Assembly: GCF_006384255.1 (NCBI RefSeq)
Contig: NZ_VCED01000003.1
Span: forward strand, 310,001 to 374,000
Origin: Haemophilus seminalis
Lineage (GTDB): Bacteria; Pseudomonadota; Gammaproteobacteria; Enterobacterales; Pasteurellaceae
Direction: 5' to 3'
DNA: 64,000 nt
Under the pieces are notes generated by a model that saw nothing but the letters and a program-made list of their open reading frames with translations, was not told the origin of the DNA and made no database searches. Both the position numbers and the translations under genes were made by a program. Shown here piece by piece: positions 1 to 11,500 of this stretch. The number at the start of each line of letters is the position of its first letter. The first letter of the stretch is position 1.

Positions 1-987
<987 letters not shown>

Positions 988-1100
988 TCATCTTACAGAC
1001 AAAATCAACCAAAAGTGCGGTCAAAAATCGAAGATAACTAGCTATCAAAGACGGGACGGTAGTTTACCTGATTTAGAAAATTATCTCAATGAAAACCCAG

Positions 1101-1131
1101 AGAAAAAAGAAAACCATCAAAAGATGGTTTT
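1101..1131 (-). terminator. Rho-independent terminator of ssb
   Basis: A 9-bp perfect stem (AAAACCATC at 1110-1118 with GATGGTTTT at 1123-1131, 4-nt loop) is followed on the minus strand by CTTTTTT. It lies 14 bases past the ssb stop and ahead of pyrG. The 946-1144 interval otherwise holds only a single uptake sequence and the presumed pyrG promoter. Confidence 0.8.
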
Positions 1132-1144
1132 CAAATTATTTTAA

Positions 1145-1636
1145 TTAAAAAGGGATATCGTCATCGAATCCGTCCATTGGTGGCTCAGCCTGTGGTGGTG
1201 CTGGACGAGATGATTGATAACTACCACCATTGTTAGTTTGACGAGCTTGGTAAGAAGGTTGTGGCGCAGATCCCATATCACTAGGGTAGCCACCAGCTTG
1301 ATTACGCCCACCAAGCATTTGCATTACATCACCTTGAATTTCTGTGGTGTAACGATCTTGACCATTTTGATCTTGCCATTTACGCGTTTTTAGACGACCT
1401 TCCACATATACTTGAGAGCCTTTGCGTAAATATTCACCGCAAATCTCCGCTTGACGACGATAGAATACAATACGGTGCCATTCCGTTACTTCACGGCGCT
1501 CGCCAGTATTGCGGTCATTCCAGCTTTCACTCGTCGCTACGCTAATATTTGCTACGGCATCGCCATTTGGCATGGTACGAATTTCAGGATCATTGCCTAG
1601 ATGACCCACAATAATGACTTTATTAACTCCAGCCAT
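1145..1636 (-). CDS. ssb: Single-stranded DNA-binding protein
   Basis: Coats ssDNA in replication, repair and, in Haemophilus, in natural transformation. The 163-residue protein has the OB-fold N-terminus ([20 protein letters not shown], residues about 1-110), a Gly/Gln/Pro-rich linker, and the acidic tail DDDIPF that binds partner proteins. The start at 1636 is chosen because GAGG sits 6 bases upstream; the longer reading adds only MRFF. It is divergent from uvrA across a 152-bp region that carries a CRP-S site. ssb is a known member of the H. influenzae competence regulon, which fits that site. Confidence 0.97.
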   Translation of the reverse strand: MAGVNKVIIVGHLGNDPEIRTMPNGDAVANISVATSESWNDRNTGERREVTEWHRIVFYRRQAEICGEYLRKGSQVYVEGRLKTRKWQDQNGQDRYTTEIQGDVMQMLGGRNQAGGYPSDMGSAPQPSYQARQTNNGGSYQSSRPAPPQAEPPMDGFDDDIPF

Positions 1637-1734
1637 AAAAAACCTCATTTTTTATCTAAAAAAGTGCGGTTATTTTGCCTGAAATTTTTCAAAAGATCTA
1701 TATATTTTAACTGGATATTTGCACAGATATTAAA

Positions 1735-1756
1735 ATATGCGATAATGATCGCAGAA
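1735..1756. promoter_or_regulatory. Competence-type CRP-S (Sxy-dependent) site between ssb and uvrA
   Basis: TGCGA at 1738-1742, six bases, then TCGCA at 1749-1753: a perfect inverted repeat with the TGCGA core that marks Sxy-dependent CRP sites, not the canonical TGTGA. AT-rich flanks (ATA and GAA) also fit. ssb belongs to the competence regulon in H. influenzae. Whether the site also acts on uvrA is not visible. Confidence 0.8.
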
Positions 1757-1788
1757 TTTAAACTTATTTTATTCTTTTGAGTTATTTT

Positions 1789-4620
1789 ATGGAAAATATC
1801 GATATTCGTGGGGCCCGAACCCATAACCTGAAAAATATAAATCTAACTATTCCACGCAATAAACTTGTAGTAATTACTGGGCTTTCAGGTTCGGGAAAAT
1901 CCTCTTTAGCGTTTGATACACTTTATGCGGAAGGGCAGCGCCGCTATGTTGAATCTCTTTCAGCATATGCACGTCAGTTTTTATCTTTAATGGAAAAGCC
2001 TGATGTGGATTCTATTGAGGGACTTTCCCCTGCAATTTCGATTGAACAAAAATCTACTTCACACAATCCACGTTCTACGGTGGGAACAATTACGGAAATT
2101 TACGATTATTTACGTTTATTGTTTGCTCGAGTAGGTGAACCGCGTTGTCCAGATCATGATGTTCCATTAACGGCACAAACGATTAGTCAAATGGTGGACA
2201 AGGTATTAAGTTTGCCAGAAGACAGCAAGATGATGTTACTTGCGCCAGTTGTCAAAAATCGAAAAGGTGAACATGTTAAGATTTTAGAAAATATTGCTGC
2301 ACAAGGTTATATTCGTGCGCGTATTGATGGCGAAATTTGTGATTTATCTGATCCACCAAAATTAGAGTTACAGAAAAAACATACTATTGAAGTAGTGGTT
2401 GATCGCTTTAAAGTGCGGCCAGATCTAGCAACACGTTTAGCCGAATCTTTTGAAACCGCATTAGAGCTTTCAGGTGGCACCGCGATTGTGGCAGATATGG
2501 ATAATCCGAAAGCGGAAGAATTAGTTTTTTCGGCAAATTTTGCTTGTCCACATTGCGGTTATTCTGTGCCAGAATTAGAACCTCGTTTATTTTCCTTTAA
2601 TAATCCAGCCGGAGCTTGCCCTACTTGTGATGGGTTGGGTATGCAACAATATTTTGATGAAGATCGTGTGGTGCAAAATCCAACTATTTCCCTTGCTGGT
2701 GGCGCGGTAAAAGGTTGGGATCGTCGTAATTTCTATTATTATCAAATGCTCACCTCATTGGCGAAACATTATGATTTTGATGTTGAAGCGCCCTATGACT
2801 CTTTGCCAAAGAAAATTCAACACATCATTATGCATGGCTCAGGCAAAGAGGAAATTGAATTCCAATATATGAATGATCGTGGCGATGTGGTTATTCGCAA
2901 GCATCCTTTTGAAGGTATTTTGAATAATATGGCTCGTCGATATAAAGAAACGGAATCAATGTCGGTGCGAGAAGAATTGGCGAAAAATATTAGCAATCGA
3001 CCTTGTGCAGACTGTGGCGGATCTCGTTTACGACCAGAAGCGCGTAATGTGTATATTGGGAAAACGAATTTACCAATGATCGCGGAAAAAAGTATTGGTG
3101 AAACGCTCGAATTTTTCACCGCACTTTCTCTCACTGGTCAAAAAGCGCAAATTGCAGAAAAAATTCTTAAAGAAATTCGTGAGCGTTTGCAGTTCTTAGT
3201 CAATGTTGGTTTGAATTATCTTTCTCTTTCTCGTTCTGCAGAAACCCTTTCAGGTGGTGAAGCACAACGTATTCGCCTTGCTAGTCAAATTGGTGCGGGG
3301 CTTGTTGGTGTAATGTACGTATTAGATGAACCTTCGATTGGCTTGCACCAACGTGATAATGAACGCTTACTTAACACGTTAATTCATCTGCGTAATCTTG
3401 GTAATACGGTAATTGTTGTTGAGCACGATGAAGACGCGATTCGTGCGGCTGACCATATTATTGATATTGGACCTGGTGCTGGCGTGCATGGCGGACAAGT
3501 TATTGCGCAAGGAAACGCTGATGAAATTATGCTAAATCCAAATTCCATTACAGGAAAATTTTTATCGGGCACAGATAAAATCGAAATCCCGAAAAAACGC
3601 ACCGCACTTGATAAGAAAAAATGGCTCAAACTTAAAGGGGCATCAGGGAATAACTTAAAAAATGTAAATTTAGATATTCCCGTTGGTTTGTTTACTTGCG
3701 TAACCGGTGTATCAGGCTCAGGAAAATCAACACTCATTAATGATACTTTATTTCCACTTGCGCAAAATGCATTAAATCGAGCAGAAAAGACGGATTACGC
3801 ACCTTATCAATCTATCGAGGGATTAGAGCATTTCGATAAAGTTATTGATATTAACCAAAGTCCGATTGGACGCACGCCACGCTCAAATCCAGCGACTTAT
3901 ACAGGCTTATTTACCCCGATTCGTGAACTTTTTGCAGGAGTGCCAGAAGCGCGTGCGCGTGGTTATAATCCGGGGCGTTTTAGCTTTAACGTACGTGGTG
4001 GACGCTGTGAAGCTTGTCAGGGCGATGGTGTACTCAAAGTTGAAATGCACTTTTTACCCGATGTTTATGTCCCTTGCGATCAATGTAAAGGTAAACGCTA
4101 TAATCGCGAAACCTTAGAAATTCGTTATAAAGGTAAAACGATTCATCAAGTTTTAGATATGACGGTGGAAGAAGCTCGCGAGTTTTTTGATGCGATACCA
4201 ATGATTGCAAGAAAATTACAAACCTTGATAGATGTGGGATTGTCTTATATTCGATTAGGTCAATCTTCCACAACACTTTCAGGCGGTGAAGCGCAGCGCG
4301 TTAAGCTAGCTACGGAGCTTTCTAAACGTGATACGGGTAAAACCTTGTATATTTTAGATGAGCCGACGACTGGTTTGCATTTTGCTGACATTAAGCAATT
4401 ACTGGAAGTACTGCATCGATTACGCGACCAAGGAAATACTATTGTCGTCATTGAACATAATCTTGATGTGATTAAAACGGCAGACTGGATTGTCGATCTT
4501 GGCCCTGAAGGCGGAAGCGGTGGCGGGCAAATTATTGCGACTGGCACGCCTGAAGAAGTCGCTAAAGTTGAAGGATCTCATACGGCCAGATTCCTTAAAC
4601 CAATTTTGGAAAAACGTTAA
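1789..4620 (+). CDS. uvrA: Excinuclease ABC subunit A
   Basis: Damage-recognition ATPase of nucleotide excision repair; UvrA2 loads UvrB. 943 residues, the usual length. It has two ABC modules: Walker [10 protein letters not shown] near residue 30 and GVSGSGKST near 640, signature motifs LSGGEAQR near 490 and 830, and Zn-binding CxxC pairs (CPHC/CPTC near 250-280, CEAC/CDQC near 737-763). The ATG at 1789 matches the family start [17 protein letters not shown]; the longer TTG reading adds MSYF only. Two internal uptake sequences (near 3117 and 3600) suggest a long-resident gene. An inverted uptake-sequence terminator follows. Confidence 0.98.
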   Translation: MENIDIRGARTHNLKNINLTIPRNKLVVITGLSGSGKSSLAFDTLYAEGQRRYVESLSAYARQFLSLMEKPDVDSIEGLSPAISIEQKSTSHNPRSTVGTITEIYDYLRLLFARVGEPRCPDHDVPLTAQTISQMVDKVLSLPEDSKMMLLAPVVKNRKGEHVKILENIAAQGYIRARIDGEICDLSDPPKLELQKKHTIEVVVDRFKVRPDLATRLAESFETALELSGGTAIVADMDNPKAEELVFSANFACPHCGYSVPELEPRLFSFNNPAGACPTCDGLGMQQYFDEDRVVQNPTISLAGGAVKGWDRRNFYYYQMLTSLAKHYDFDVEAPYDSLPKKIQHIIMHGSGKEEIEFQYMNDRGDVVIRKHPFEGILNNMARRYKETESMSVREELAKNISNRPCADCGGSRLRPEARNVYIGKTNLPMIAEKSIGETLEFFTALSLTGQKAQIAEKILKEIRERLQFLVNVGLNYLSLSRSAETLSGGEAQRIRLASQIGAGLVGVMYVLDEPSIGLHQRDNERLLNTLIHLRNLGNTVIVVEHDEDAIRAADHIIDIGPGAGVHGGQVIAQGNADEIMLNPNSITGKFLSGTDKIEIPKKRTALDKKKWLKLKGASGNNLKNVNLDIPVGLFTCVTGVSGSGKSTLINDTLFPLAQNALNRAEKTDYAPYQSIEGLEHFDKVIDINQSPIGRTPRSNPATYTGLFTPIRELFAGVPEARARGYNPGRFSFNVRGGRCEACQGDGVLKVEMHFLPDVYVPCDQCKGKRYNRETLEIRYKGKTIHQVLDMTVEEAREFFDAIPMIARKLQTLIDVGLSYIRLGQSSTTLSGGEAQRVKLATELSKRDTGKTLYILDEPTTGLHFADIKQLLEVLHRLRDQGNTIVVIEHNLDVIKTADWIVDLGPEGGSGGGQIIATGTPEEVAKVEGSHTARFLKPILEKR

Positions 4621-4622
4621 GA

Positions 4623-4660
4623 AAATAACCGCACTTTGATCTGACGTGCGGTTATTTTTT
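4623..4660 (+). terminator. uvrA terminator built from an inverted uptake-sequence pair
   Basis: A 12-bp perfect stem (AAATAACCGCAC at 4623-4634 with GTGCGGTTATTT at 4646-4657) ends in a T run. The arms contain partial uptake-sequence cores in opposite orientation. The remaining 60 bases to the PTS gene show nothing else. Confidence 0.88.
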
Positions 4661-4723
4661 GATATATTTCTAGCAGAAATTTATCTTTTTGATTCTTATT
4701 GTGATTTGTTTGATGTAATGAGG

Positions 4724-6142
4724 TTATTTAGTATGTGCACGTTTTACAAATAAGAAAGATAAGCTGAATGCCACAACAAACGAAATAACCATTCCTATGC
4801 TGTACATTGCTAAACTGTCTGGTTTGATAGATGGGATACCTAAGAAACCAGCGGCACCCAATGCAATCGCTTTTACGTTAAAGAATGCAATAAATGCACT
4901 AGCTAACCCAGAACCAATCATCGCAGCAATAAATGCTTGGCGGTAACGTAAATTTATGCCAAACATAGCGGGTTCTGTGATACCTAATAATGCAGAAATA
5001 CCTGAAGGTACAGCTAATCCACGAATTTTGGCATCTTTTAATGCTAAGGCTACACCTAAACAAGCTGCACCCTGTGCAATGTTTGACATTGCTGCAATCG
5101 GGAAGATGAATGTTCCCCCAGTTTGTGTGATTTCGGCAAGCAATTGAGTTTCTACTGCGATAAAGGTTTGATGCATACCTGTAATGACAATTGGTGCATA
5201 TAAAGTACCGAAAATCGCTCCACCAAAGAAACCTAATGTATCATATAACCAAGCTAATCCGGCTGAAATAAGAGAGCCTGCCTCTCGACCAAATGGACCA
5301 ATTACCGTAAATGCAAGGAAACCCGCAATAAAAAGTGAAAACATTGGGGTGATTAAGTTATCTAAATAAGATGGTATAAATTTACGGAAATTCTTTTCTA
5401 ATGTTGCTAATACCCAAGCCGAGATAATTGTTGGAATAACTGTTCCTTGATAGCCAACTTTTTCAATTTCAAGACCAAATACATTCCAGTATTTAATATT
5501 TCCTTCCATCAATGTTTTTGCATAATTCCAGCCATCAGATAATGAAGGATGGACTAAAAGCATACCTAATGCTGCGCCTAAGAAGGGATTTCCACCAAAT
5601 TTACGTGTTGCTGAAAAACCAAGTAATACAGGTAAGAATACAAACGGTGCATTTGCAATTGTATTGATGAAATCAACTAAATCAGATATTTCAGGATACT
5701 TTGTGACAACAGAATGATTATCCCAAAAGAAACCGATAGAGGTTAGCATTGAATAAAGTCCCATTAATAGACCTCCAGCAACGATAGCTGGAATAATTGG
5801 GACAAAAATATCGGCTAAACCTTTTACTATCCGTTGTAGTAAATTCTGTTGGCCTAAGGCAGCTTCTGCAACTTCAGCTTTACTTACATCACCAATACCA
5901 AGTTGTTTAGTAAGTTGTTCATGAACTTTATTGACCGTACCTGAGCCAAAAATAATTTGGTACTGACCCGCCACAGAGAATTGGCCTTTTACCCCTTCAA
6001 TTGCTTCTATACCTTCTTTATCCACTTTGCTTTCATCGTTTAATACGATACGTAAACGTGTTGCACAGTGAGCTGCTGTAGCAATGTTATTTTTACCACC
6101 AAGTTTTTCAATCACTTGTTCAGCTATTTTTGGGAAGTTCAT
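4724..6142 (-). CDS. scrA: PTS transporter subunit IIBC, sucrose (ScrA) type
   Basis: Inner-membrane sugar permease that takes up and phosphorylates its sugar with phosphate from the PTS chain. 472 residues: IIB domain at 1-90 with phospho-cysteine Cys26 in AHCATRLRIVL, then a hydrophobic IIC domain of about ten membrane segments including GMHQTFIAVETQLL. By eye it resembles enteric and Vibrio ScrA more than TreB. GAGGAG six bases before the ATG sets the start. No IIA domain is fused, so a soluble IIA such as Crr would be needed. Oddly, no scrB-type hydrolase, fructokinase or scrR regulator is adjacent, and no uptake sequence was seen inside. Sugar specificity is inferred. Confidence 0.8.
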   Translation of the reverse strand: MNFPKIAEQVIEKLGGKNNIATAAHCATRLRIVLNDESKVDKEGIEAIEGVKGQFSVAGQYQIIFGSGTVNKVHEQLTKQLGIGDVSKAEVAEAALGQQNLLQRIVKGLADIFVPIIPAIVAGGLLMGLYSMLTSIGFFWDNHSVVTKYPEISDLVDFINTIANAPFVFLPVLLGFSATRKFGGNPFLGAALGMLLVHPSLSDGWNYAKTLMEGNIKYWNVFGLEIEKVGYQGTVIPTIISAWVLATLEKNFRKFIPSYLDNLITPMFSLFIAGFLAFTVIGPFGREAGSLISAGLAWLYDTLGFFGGAIFGTLYAPIVITGMHQTFIAVETQLLAEITQTGGTFIFPIAAMSNIAQGAACLGVALALKDAKIRGLAVPSGISALLGITEPAMFGINLRYRQAFIAAMIGSGLASAFIAFFNVKAIALGAAGFLGIPSIKPDSLAMYSIGMVISFVVAFSLSFLFVKRAHTK

Positions 6143-6279
6143 AGATTTCTCCTCATTTAAATAGAAATGGCGCGATTTTAGCCGAAAGGATTAAAACAGG
6201 CTAGAGTGAAATGATCCTATAAAGGGAATTTTATTGTTATAAAGGAACAAAGCTGATAGTAAGTAATCATATAATGTAA

Positions 6280-7170
6280 TTAATAATTATCTCGCTTTTT
6301 TATTAATCCATTTAATCCTAACAAGCCTAAGCTTAGCCAAATAGGAACGTAGGTGAAGTAGTCACTTATCGTCATTGGAATATTTAAAATAAATACTGCA
6401 ATTAAAAATAATAAGACTGGTTCGATATAGCTTAATACGGCAAAAATACTAACAGGAATTTGCTGGCTAGATTTTAAATTTGCAGAAAGTGAAACTGCAC
6501 TGACAATTCCTAGTGCTGGTAATAAGTACCAGTAGTGAAAATTATGAAGAATCAAAGACAAACTATCGCTTTGGTAAGATAAATAAATGACAGAAGGAAT
6601 GGATATTAAGATTACATCAAGGGTGATGCCTTGCAAGGCAGGAATTTTCATGGCTTTTCTACTTAAATAATAGAAGGGATATACTGCACAAACCCAAAGG
6701 CTTGTCCATGAAAAACTTTGTGTATGCCAGAGTTCATGGAATACACCACAAGCGGCAAGTAATAAAGCAATTTTTTGAGTGGATGATAATTGTTCCTTAA
6801 GCCAAATTCTTCCAAATAGAGCCATCACAAGCGGAAAAAGGAAGTATCCCATAGCAATATTTACACCTTCGTTATTAAGCGGAGCCCACATAAAGAGCCA
6901 AAATTGGCTTCCTGCATCAAATGTACCGAGTAAGAAAAGTATCCAACGTTTCCAGTTATAGCCAAGTATGTTGGTCATTAAATGTAAAATTGATTTACAA
7001 CCAATTGTTGGAAATAAAATCAATAATAGACCAAATATCATTGTTACCATTCGCCACGCGAAAACGTCAGTTCCACTTAATGGTTGTAACCATAAGCTGA
7101 ATAAATAAAGGACACCAAATAAAAGTTGAGAAAAGATGCAAAGCAATATGCCTTGAGTCATTAATTTCAT
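6280..7170 (-). CDS. EamA/DMT-family (RarD-like) transporter
   Basis: Inner-membrane protein of 296 residues with about ten hydrophobic segments in the two-fold EamA layout. Motifs such as FAWRMV near 40, a WAPLNN segment near 95, and SYIEPVLLFLIAV in the C-terminal repeat resemble RarD. Substrate unknown; the family exports metabolites and amino acids. ATG at 7170 is preferred over 7185 because GGAG stands six bases ahead. It is divergent from the Lrp/AsnC gene with 119 bp between, an arrangement in which the regulator often controls the transporter. I recall this pair (HI0223/HI0224) from H. influenzae Rd. Confidence 0.85.
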   Translation of the reverse strand: MKLMTQGILLCIFSQLLFGVLYLFSLWLQPLSGTDVFAWRMVTMIFGLLLILFPTIGCKSILHLMTNILGYNWKRWILFLLGTFDAGSQFWLFMWAPLNNEGVNIAMGYFLFPLVMALFGRIWLKEQLSSTQKIALLLAACGVFHELWHTQSFSWTSLWVCAVYPFYYLSRKAMKIPALQGITLDVILISIPSVIYLSYQSDSLSLILHNFHYWYLLPALGIVSAVSLSANLKSSQQIPVSIFAVLSYIEPVLLFLIAVFILNIPMTISDYFTYVPIWLSLGLLGLNGLIKKRDNY

Positions 7171-7289
7171 TGAAAACTCCATCATTGAAGATGAAATTAT
7201 TATAGGTTGTTATAGAAATAAAAATTCTCAATTTATGAAGCTTTGTGATAAATTTTATCTATTTAGCCAGATTTGTGAGAAAAATTTTT

Positions 7290-7751
7290 ATGAATTCCCT
7301 TGATAAATTAGATCGAGATATTCTAAATGCATTACAACAAGATGCAACAATACCTTTAAAAGAATTGGCTGTAAATGTTAATAGTTCTATTGCAACTTGC
7401 CAACGACGAATTCAATTTTTAATAGAAAAAGGCGTGATAACTAAACAAGTGGCTATTGTTTCTCCTAAAGCTGTAGGACGGACAATTAGTGTATTTGTGA
7501 TGGTGGAAATGAACAATCAACATTCTTATTATCAAGAGCAGTTTGAGCGTAAAATGAGACAAGAATCAGATGTTGTCAGTTGTTATGAAATTTCTGGAGA
7601 TTATGATTTTATGTTGCTATTACATGTTAAAGATATGGAAAGTTATCATGCATTTACTCGTCGTGTTTTAACAGGTGAGTATCATGTGCGTACTTTCAAA
7701 AGTTTATTTGTAATGAATTTTACAAAGGCGGATAGTGGTATTGTGTTATAA
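7290..7751 (+). CDS. Lrp/AsnC-family transcriptional regulator
   Basis: 153-residue regulator: N-terminal AsnC-type helix-turn-helix (LDKLDRDILNALQQDATIPLKELA, with ATCQRRIQFL as recognition helix) and C-terminal RAM ligand domain (VMVEMNN..., GDYDFMLLLHVKD, about 70-150). The ATG at 7290 gives the canonical LDxLDxxIL start; the longer reading adds 15 AT-rich residues. Family members sense amino acids as oligomers. It likely controls the divergent EamA transporter and itself; ligand not predictable. Confidence 0.9.
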   Translation: MNSLDKLDRDILNALQQDATIPLKELAVNVNSSIATCQRRIQFLIEKGVITKQVAIVSPKAVGRTISVFVMVEMNNQHSYYQEQFERKMRQESDVVSCYEISGDYDFMLLLHVKDMESYHAFTRRVLTGEYHVRTFKSLFVMNFTKADSGIVL

Positions 7752-7777
7752 AGTGCGGTGAAAAATCACCGCACTTT
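7750..7777. terminator. Bidirectional inverted uptake-sequence hairpin
   Basis: AAAGTGCGGTGA (7750-7761) pairs perfectly with TCACCGCACTTT (7766-7777) across a 4-base loop. It lies between the convergent Lrp-type gene and nhaA. Both arms are full uptake-sequence cores. The T tracts are short, so strength as a terminator is uncertain. Confidence 0.75.
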
Positions 7778-7789
7778 GCAATTATAATG

Positions 7790-8953
7790 CTAAGGCTTTG
7801 TCGTTTGTTTTAAACAAAAATAGCCGATGATGGCAGAAATAGTTGATCCTAATAAAATACCTAATCTTGATAGAGTATTTATAGTTTCACCTGCGCCAGC
7901 CTCAAATGCAAGGCTTGCGAGAAACATTGACATTGTAAAGCCAATTCCACACAAAAGCGCAACGGCAAAAATTTGTTTAAAATTAACTCCGTTAGGTAAT
8001 TTGGCTAAACCTAATTTTACGGAGATATAGCTAAAGCTAAAAACACCTACTGGTTTGCCTATAATTAAGCCAAGTGCAATAGCTAATAATAACGGGGAAG
8101 AGAGCATTGTGAAATTGAGTCCTTCAAAGCTTACTCCAGCATTAGCAAAAGCAAATAGAGGCAGAATAATAAATGACGACCAAGGTGCGAGGATATGTTC
8201 AAAATCATGTAGTGGTTTTTCACCATTTTTCCCATTCAATGGGATACAAAAGCCAATAATTACGCCAGCTAATGTTGCATGAACACCTGATTTTAAAACA
8301 GAAGCCCATAAAATTGCGCCAACAACCATGTAGGCACATAGTGCAGAAACTTTGAATCGGTTTAATAAAACTAATGCAATAATAGCGATAGCTGAAAAGA
8401 AGAGTGCTTGCACGCTTAATCCATGTGAAAAGAATAGGGCTATGACAACGATAGCACCTAAGTCATCTATAATAGCGAGCGCTAGCAAGAAAATTTTGAG
8501 TGGAAGTGGAACTTGTTTACTGAGCAATGCCATAATGCCAAGAGCAAAGGCTATGTCTGTTGCCATAGGAATCGCCCAGCCATTCACTAAACTAGGATCT
8601 TGTTTAGCAATGAACCAATATACGATAGCAGGAATAATCATTCCTCCTATTGCGGCTATAGCAGGGAAAATAGCTTGTTGATAGCTAGAAAGTGAGCCTT
8701 CAAATAATTCTTTTTTGACTTCCATACCGACCAATATAAAAAATACAGCCATAAAGCCATCATTGATCCAATGAATTAATGTTTTATCGATTACAAAATG
8801 GCCAATTTGTATGCTTACGGGTAAATTTAAGAAGTTATTATATTGTTCACTTAATGGTGAATTGGCCAATAACATTGCAGCTACAGCAGATAAAAGTAAT
8901 AAAATTCCACCGGCAGATTCTAATTTTAAAAATCGCTGGATAAGTTGTAACAC
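7790..8953 (-). CDS. nhaA: Na+/H+ antiporter NhaA
   Basis: Electrogenic inner-membrane antiporter (about 2 H+ in per Na+ out) for pH and sodium homeostasis. With the GTG start at 8953 (AGGGGG about 5 bases upstream) it is 387 residues, and the ion-binding Asp163 and Asp164 ([11 protein letters not shown]) and Asp133 (ATDIAFA) fall at the E. coli residue numbers, which supports this start. A longer TTG reading would place the TTG over the Shine-Dalgarno. Twelve hydrophobic segments. Convergent with the Lrp-type gene. No uptake sequence noticed inside. Confidence 0.96.
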   Translation of the reverse strand: MLQLIQRFLKLESAGGILLLLSAVAAMLLANSPLSEQYNNFLNLPVSIQIGHFVIDKTLIHWINDGFMAVFFILVGMEVKKELFEGSLSSYQQAIFPAIAAIGGMIIPAIVYWFIAKQDPSLVNGWAIPMATDIAFALGIMALLSKQVPLPLKIFLLALAIIDDLGAIVVIALFFSHGLSVQALFFSAIAIIALVLLNRFKVSALCAYMVVGAILWASVLKSGVHATLAGVIIGFCIPLNGKNGEKPLHDFEHILAPWSSFIILPLFAFANAGVSFEGLNFTMLSSPLLLAIALGLIIGKPVGVFSFSYISVKLGLAKLPNGVNFKQIFAVALLCGIGFTMSMFLASLAFEAGAGETINTLSRLGILLGSTISAIIGYFCLKQTTKP

Positions 8954-9187
8954 GTAATCCCCCTTCAAAAATCAATAACAAAAAATTAACAAAGGACTCA
9001 TACTAGCATATTTTTATATGAAATGGGGAATGAGAGAAAGATTTTGCCAGCATTTTGTATGAATTGCTGATAACATGAATTATATTGTGATGAATATCTC
9101 ATTTTTCGTATTATTAAATAGGGATTTTATGTGCATTGTAATAAATTATTGTAGAATGCACGCCTTTTTATTTTAGGGTTAGAAATT

Positions 9188-10498
9188 ATGTTTTCACGTA
9201 AAGATATTATTGTTTTGGGGATGATGATCTTCGCTTTATTTTTAGGGGCTGGGAATATTATTTTTCCACCAATGGAAGGTTTTACTGCCGGGTACAATTG
9301 GGCTAGTGCTTCTTTTGGGTTTGTATTAACTGGTGTTTTTATGCCTTTTATTACATTGGTTGTTGTTTCTATTTTAGGGCGAGGTGAAGAATTAACGAAA
9401 GATTTACCTAAATGGACAGGGACTGCTTTTCTTGTTATTTTATATTTAACAATTGGTTCTACCTTTGCCATGCCGCGAATTACAAATGTTGCTTATGAAA
9501 TGGCATGGTTACCTTTAGGATTGATGGAGGATAATTCAACAGTTAGATTTGTTTTTTCTCTTGTTTTTAACTTAATCGCGATGGGATTTATGATTCGTCC
9601 AAACACGATTATTTCAAGTGTAGGTAAATTTATGACACCTGCATTATTGGTGTTATTAGTTGTGGTAGCGGTGACAGTTTTTATTTCTCCATTATCTGAG
9701 ATTCAGGCTCCCACGAAAGCTTATGAGTCTGGTCAGGCTTTATTCATCGGTTTAACAAGTGGTTATCAAACTATGGATGTGCTTGCCGCTATTGCATTTG
9801 GCGGAATTGTCTCACGTGCACTTGCCGCAAAAAATGTAGTTCATACAAAAGATATTGTGAAATATACCATTTCAGCAGGTTTTGTTTCAGTCATTTTGCT
9901 TGCTGGATTATACTTTTCACTCTTTTACCTTGGTGCAACAAGTGCCTCGGTTGCTGAAGGTGTAACAAATGGTGGACAAGTTTTCTCACGTTATGTGGGG
10001 GCATTGTTTGGTTCAGCAGGTACTTGGATTATGGCGGGAATTATCGTACTAGCAAGTTTAACTACTCTTGTTGGTGTAACGAGTGCTGCAGCTGATTATT
10101 TTGCGAAATTTTCAGTACGTTTTTCTTATCCGTTTTGGGTAGCAATTTTTACTGCAATGACAATCACTGTTTCTCAATATGGTTTAACTGATTTACTTCG
10201 TATTACGATTCCGGCCCTATTATTGATCTATCCTATAGCGATTGTATTAGTGTTTTTGCAATTTTTACGTGATAAATTACCATCAATAAAATTGACTTAC
10301 TATAGTTCTTTAATTGTCACGCTATGCTTTAGCTTATGTGATAGTTTAAATAATGTACAAATGTTACCTGAAAGCATTAACATATTATTGAAAAATTTTC
10401 CTCTTTCATCAGAAGGAATGGCATGGTTAGTGCCGGCATTCGTGATGCTTGTAGTGAGCATTTTTATAGGAAAGTTATTTACTAACATTAAAAAATAA
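9188..10498 (+). CDS. brnQ: Branched-chain amino acid transport system II carrier (LIVCS family)
   Basis: Sodium-coupled carrier for Leu, Ile and Val in the inner membrane. 436 residues, about 12 hydrophobic segments. Family signatures include MIFALFLGAGNIIFPP near residues 14-30 and SGYQTMDVLAAIAFG near 195. The start follows TTAGGGTTAGAAATT. The 219-bp gap upstream, towards divergent nhaA, carries AT-rich promoter-like sequence with no clear operator. Confidence 0.95.
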   Translation: MFSRKDIIVLGMMIFALFLGAGNIIFPPMEGFTAGYNWASASFGFVLTGVFMPFITLVVVSILGRGEELTKDLPKWTGTAFLVILYLTIGSTFAMPRITNVAYEMAWLPLGLMEDNSTVRFVFSLVFNLIAMGFMIRPNTIISSVGKFMTPALLVLLVVVAVTVFISPLSEIQAPTKAYESGQALFIGLTSGYQTMDVLAAIAFGGIVSRALAAKNVVHTKDIVKYTISAGFVSVILLAGLYFSLFYLGATSASVAEGVTNGGQVFSRYVGALFGSAGTWIMAGIIVLASLTTLVGVTSAAADYFAKFSVRFSYPFWVAIFTAMTITVSQYGLTDLLRITIPALLLIYPIAIVLVFLQFLRDKLPSIKLTYYSSLIVTLCFSLCDSLNNVQMLPESINILLKNFPLSSEGMAWLVPAFVMLVVSIFIGKLFTNIKK

Positions 10499-10501
10499 AG
10501 T

Positions 10502-10525
10502 TGCGGCATTTTTTAGCCGCATATC
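10502..10525. terminator. Weak hairpin between convergent brnQ and rdgC
   Basis: TGCGGC (10502-10507) pairs with GCCGCA (10516-10521) across an 8-base T-rich loop, followed by a short T-rich run. It is the only structure in the 28 bases between the two stops. Confidence 0.45.
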
Positions 10526-10526
10526 T

Positions 10527-11435
10527 TTATAATCTAGTTTTTTCTCCGCCAAATTCACCTAATAAATTTTCGGTGAGTTTGGCTAAAATACCTGTCATCA
10601 GTACAAAATCTGCATCGAAACGCTGTGCAAAATCTTCTTTCAGAATATCATCATTTTTTTCGCGTACACTATCTGCAAATTTTAAACGTTTGAGGCTGCA
10701 ATCCTCGTTAAAAACGAAAGTTAAGGTATCTTCCCATTCTAAGGCTAATTTACTTACTACTTTTTTGCCATCTTGCAGAAGAGCGAGAATTTCTTCATTT
10801 TCTAAGGGTTGTTTTTTACAACGGATAACGCTATCTTCCTGACTGCCGCGAAGCTCGGCTTCTTCTAATGCAATTAACCAATGCGGTAAGCTATCTTGAA
10901 CTATCCAATTCGTTAAAATCGTGCAGGGTTCATTCGCGAAGGCTAAAGGCATGACAGGGAGCGAACCTAAGGATTTGCGCAGTAATGCGAGCGCATCTTC
11001 CGCGCGTTTACTCGATGCGGCATCAACATGAATAAGATTATTTTCCGTATCAATCCATAGCGCCGTATGCTGATTTTTACTAAACGCACGAGGTAATAAA
11101 TTCATCACGACATCATCTTTTAATGTTTGTTTTTCTACCTTTTTAAGTTTACGATTTTCTTTTTGTTCAAGGCTTTCAATGCGTTCATCTAATTCACGTT
11201 TGACCACATTTGCCGGCAAGATTTTTTCTTCTTTTTTCGCCACTAATAGAATTTGCTTTCCTACAGAAAAATAGAGTAAATCACTTCCTCGTAATGGGGC
11301 TGACCAGCCAAATTTACTTTGATCTTGGGCACCGCAAGGATGGAATTGACAATCTTCCAGTTGAGTTTGTAGCTGTGCAAGATCCCAATCTAGCGGTTTA
11401 GTTAGTCTATAAGTCATTAAATTTTTGAACCACAT
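10527..11435 (-). CDS. rdgC: Recombination-associated protein RdgC
   Basis: Ring-shaped dsDNA-binding protein of the nucleoid that modulates RecA access. 302 residues starting MWFKNLMTYRLTKPLDW, the family N-terminus (E. coli MLWFKNLMVYRL). The ATG at 11435 is preceded by AAGGAAG; the 13-residue longer form has no such site and would run toward proC. About 65 bp separate it from divergent proC. The family has no enzymatic motif to check; identity rests on the N-terminus, length and overall likeness. Confidence 0.95.
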   Translation of the reverse strand: MWFKNLMTYRLTKPLDWDLAQLQTQLEDCQFHPCGAQDQSKFGWSAPLRGSDLLYFSVGKQILLVAKKEEKILPANVVKRELDERIESLEQKENRKLKKVEKQTLKDDVVMNLLPRAFSKNQHTALWIDTENNLIHVDAASSKRAEDALALLRKSLGSLPVMPLAFANEPCTILTNWIVQDSLPHWLIALEEAELRGSQEDSVIRCKKQPLENEEILALLQDGKKVVSKLALEWEDTLTFVFNEDCSLKRLKFADSVREKNDDILKEDFAQRFDADFVLMTGILAKLTENLLGEFGGEKTRL

Positions 11436-11500
11436 CGTAACACTTCCTTCAATATAGGGTAGAATGTGCGGCATTATAGCCCATAAAAGTAGGAAAAACG

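Noticed and set aside
10501-10842. Plus-strand open frame opposite rdgC
   Set aside because: Lies wholly within rdgC; composition is that of an antisense shadow.
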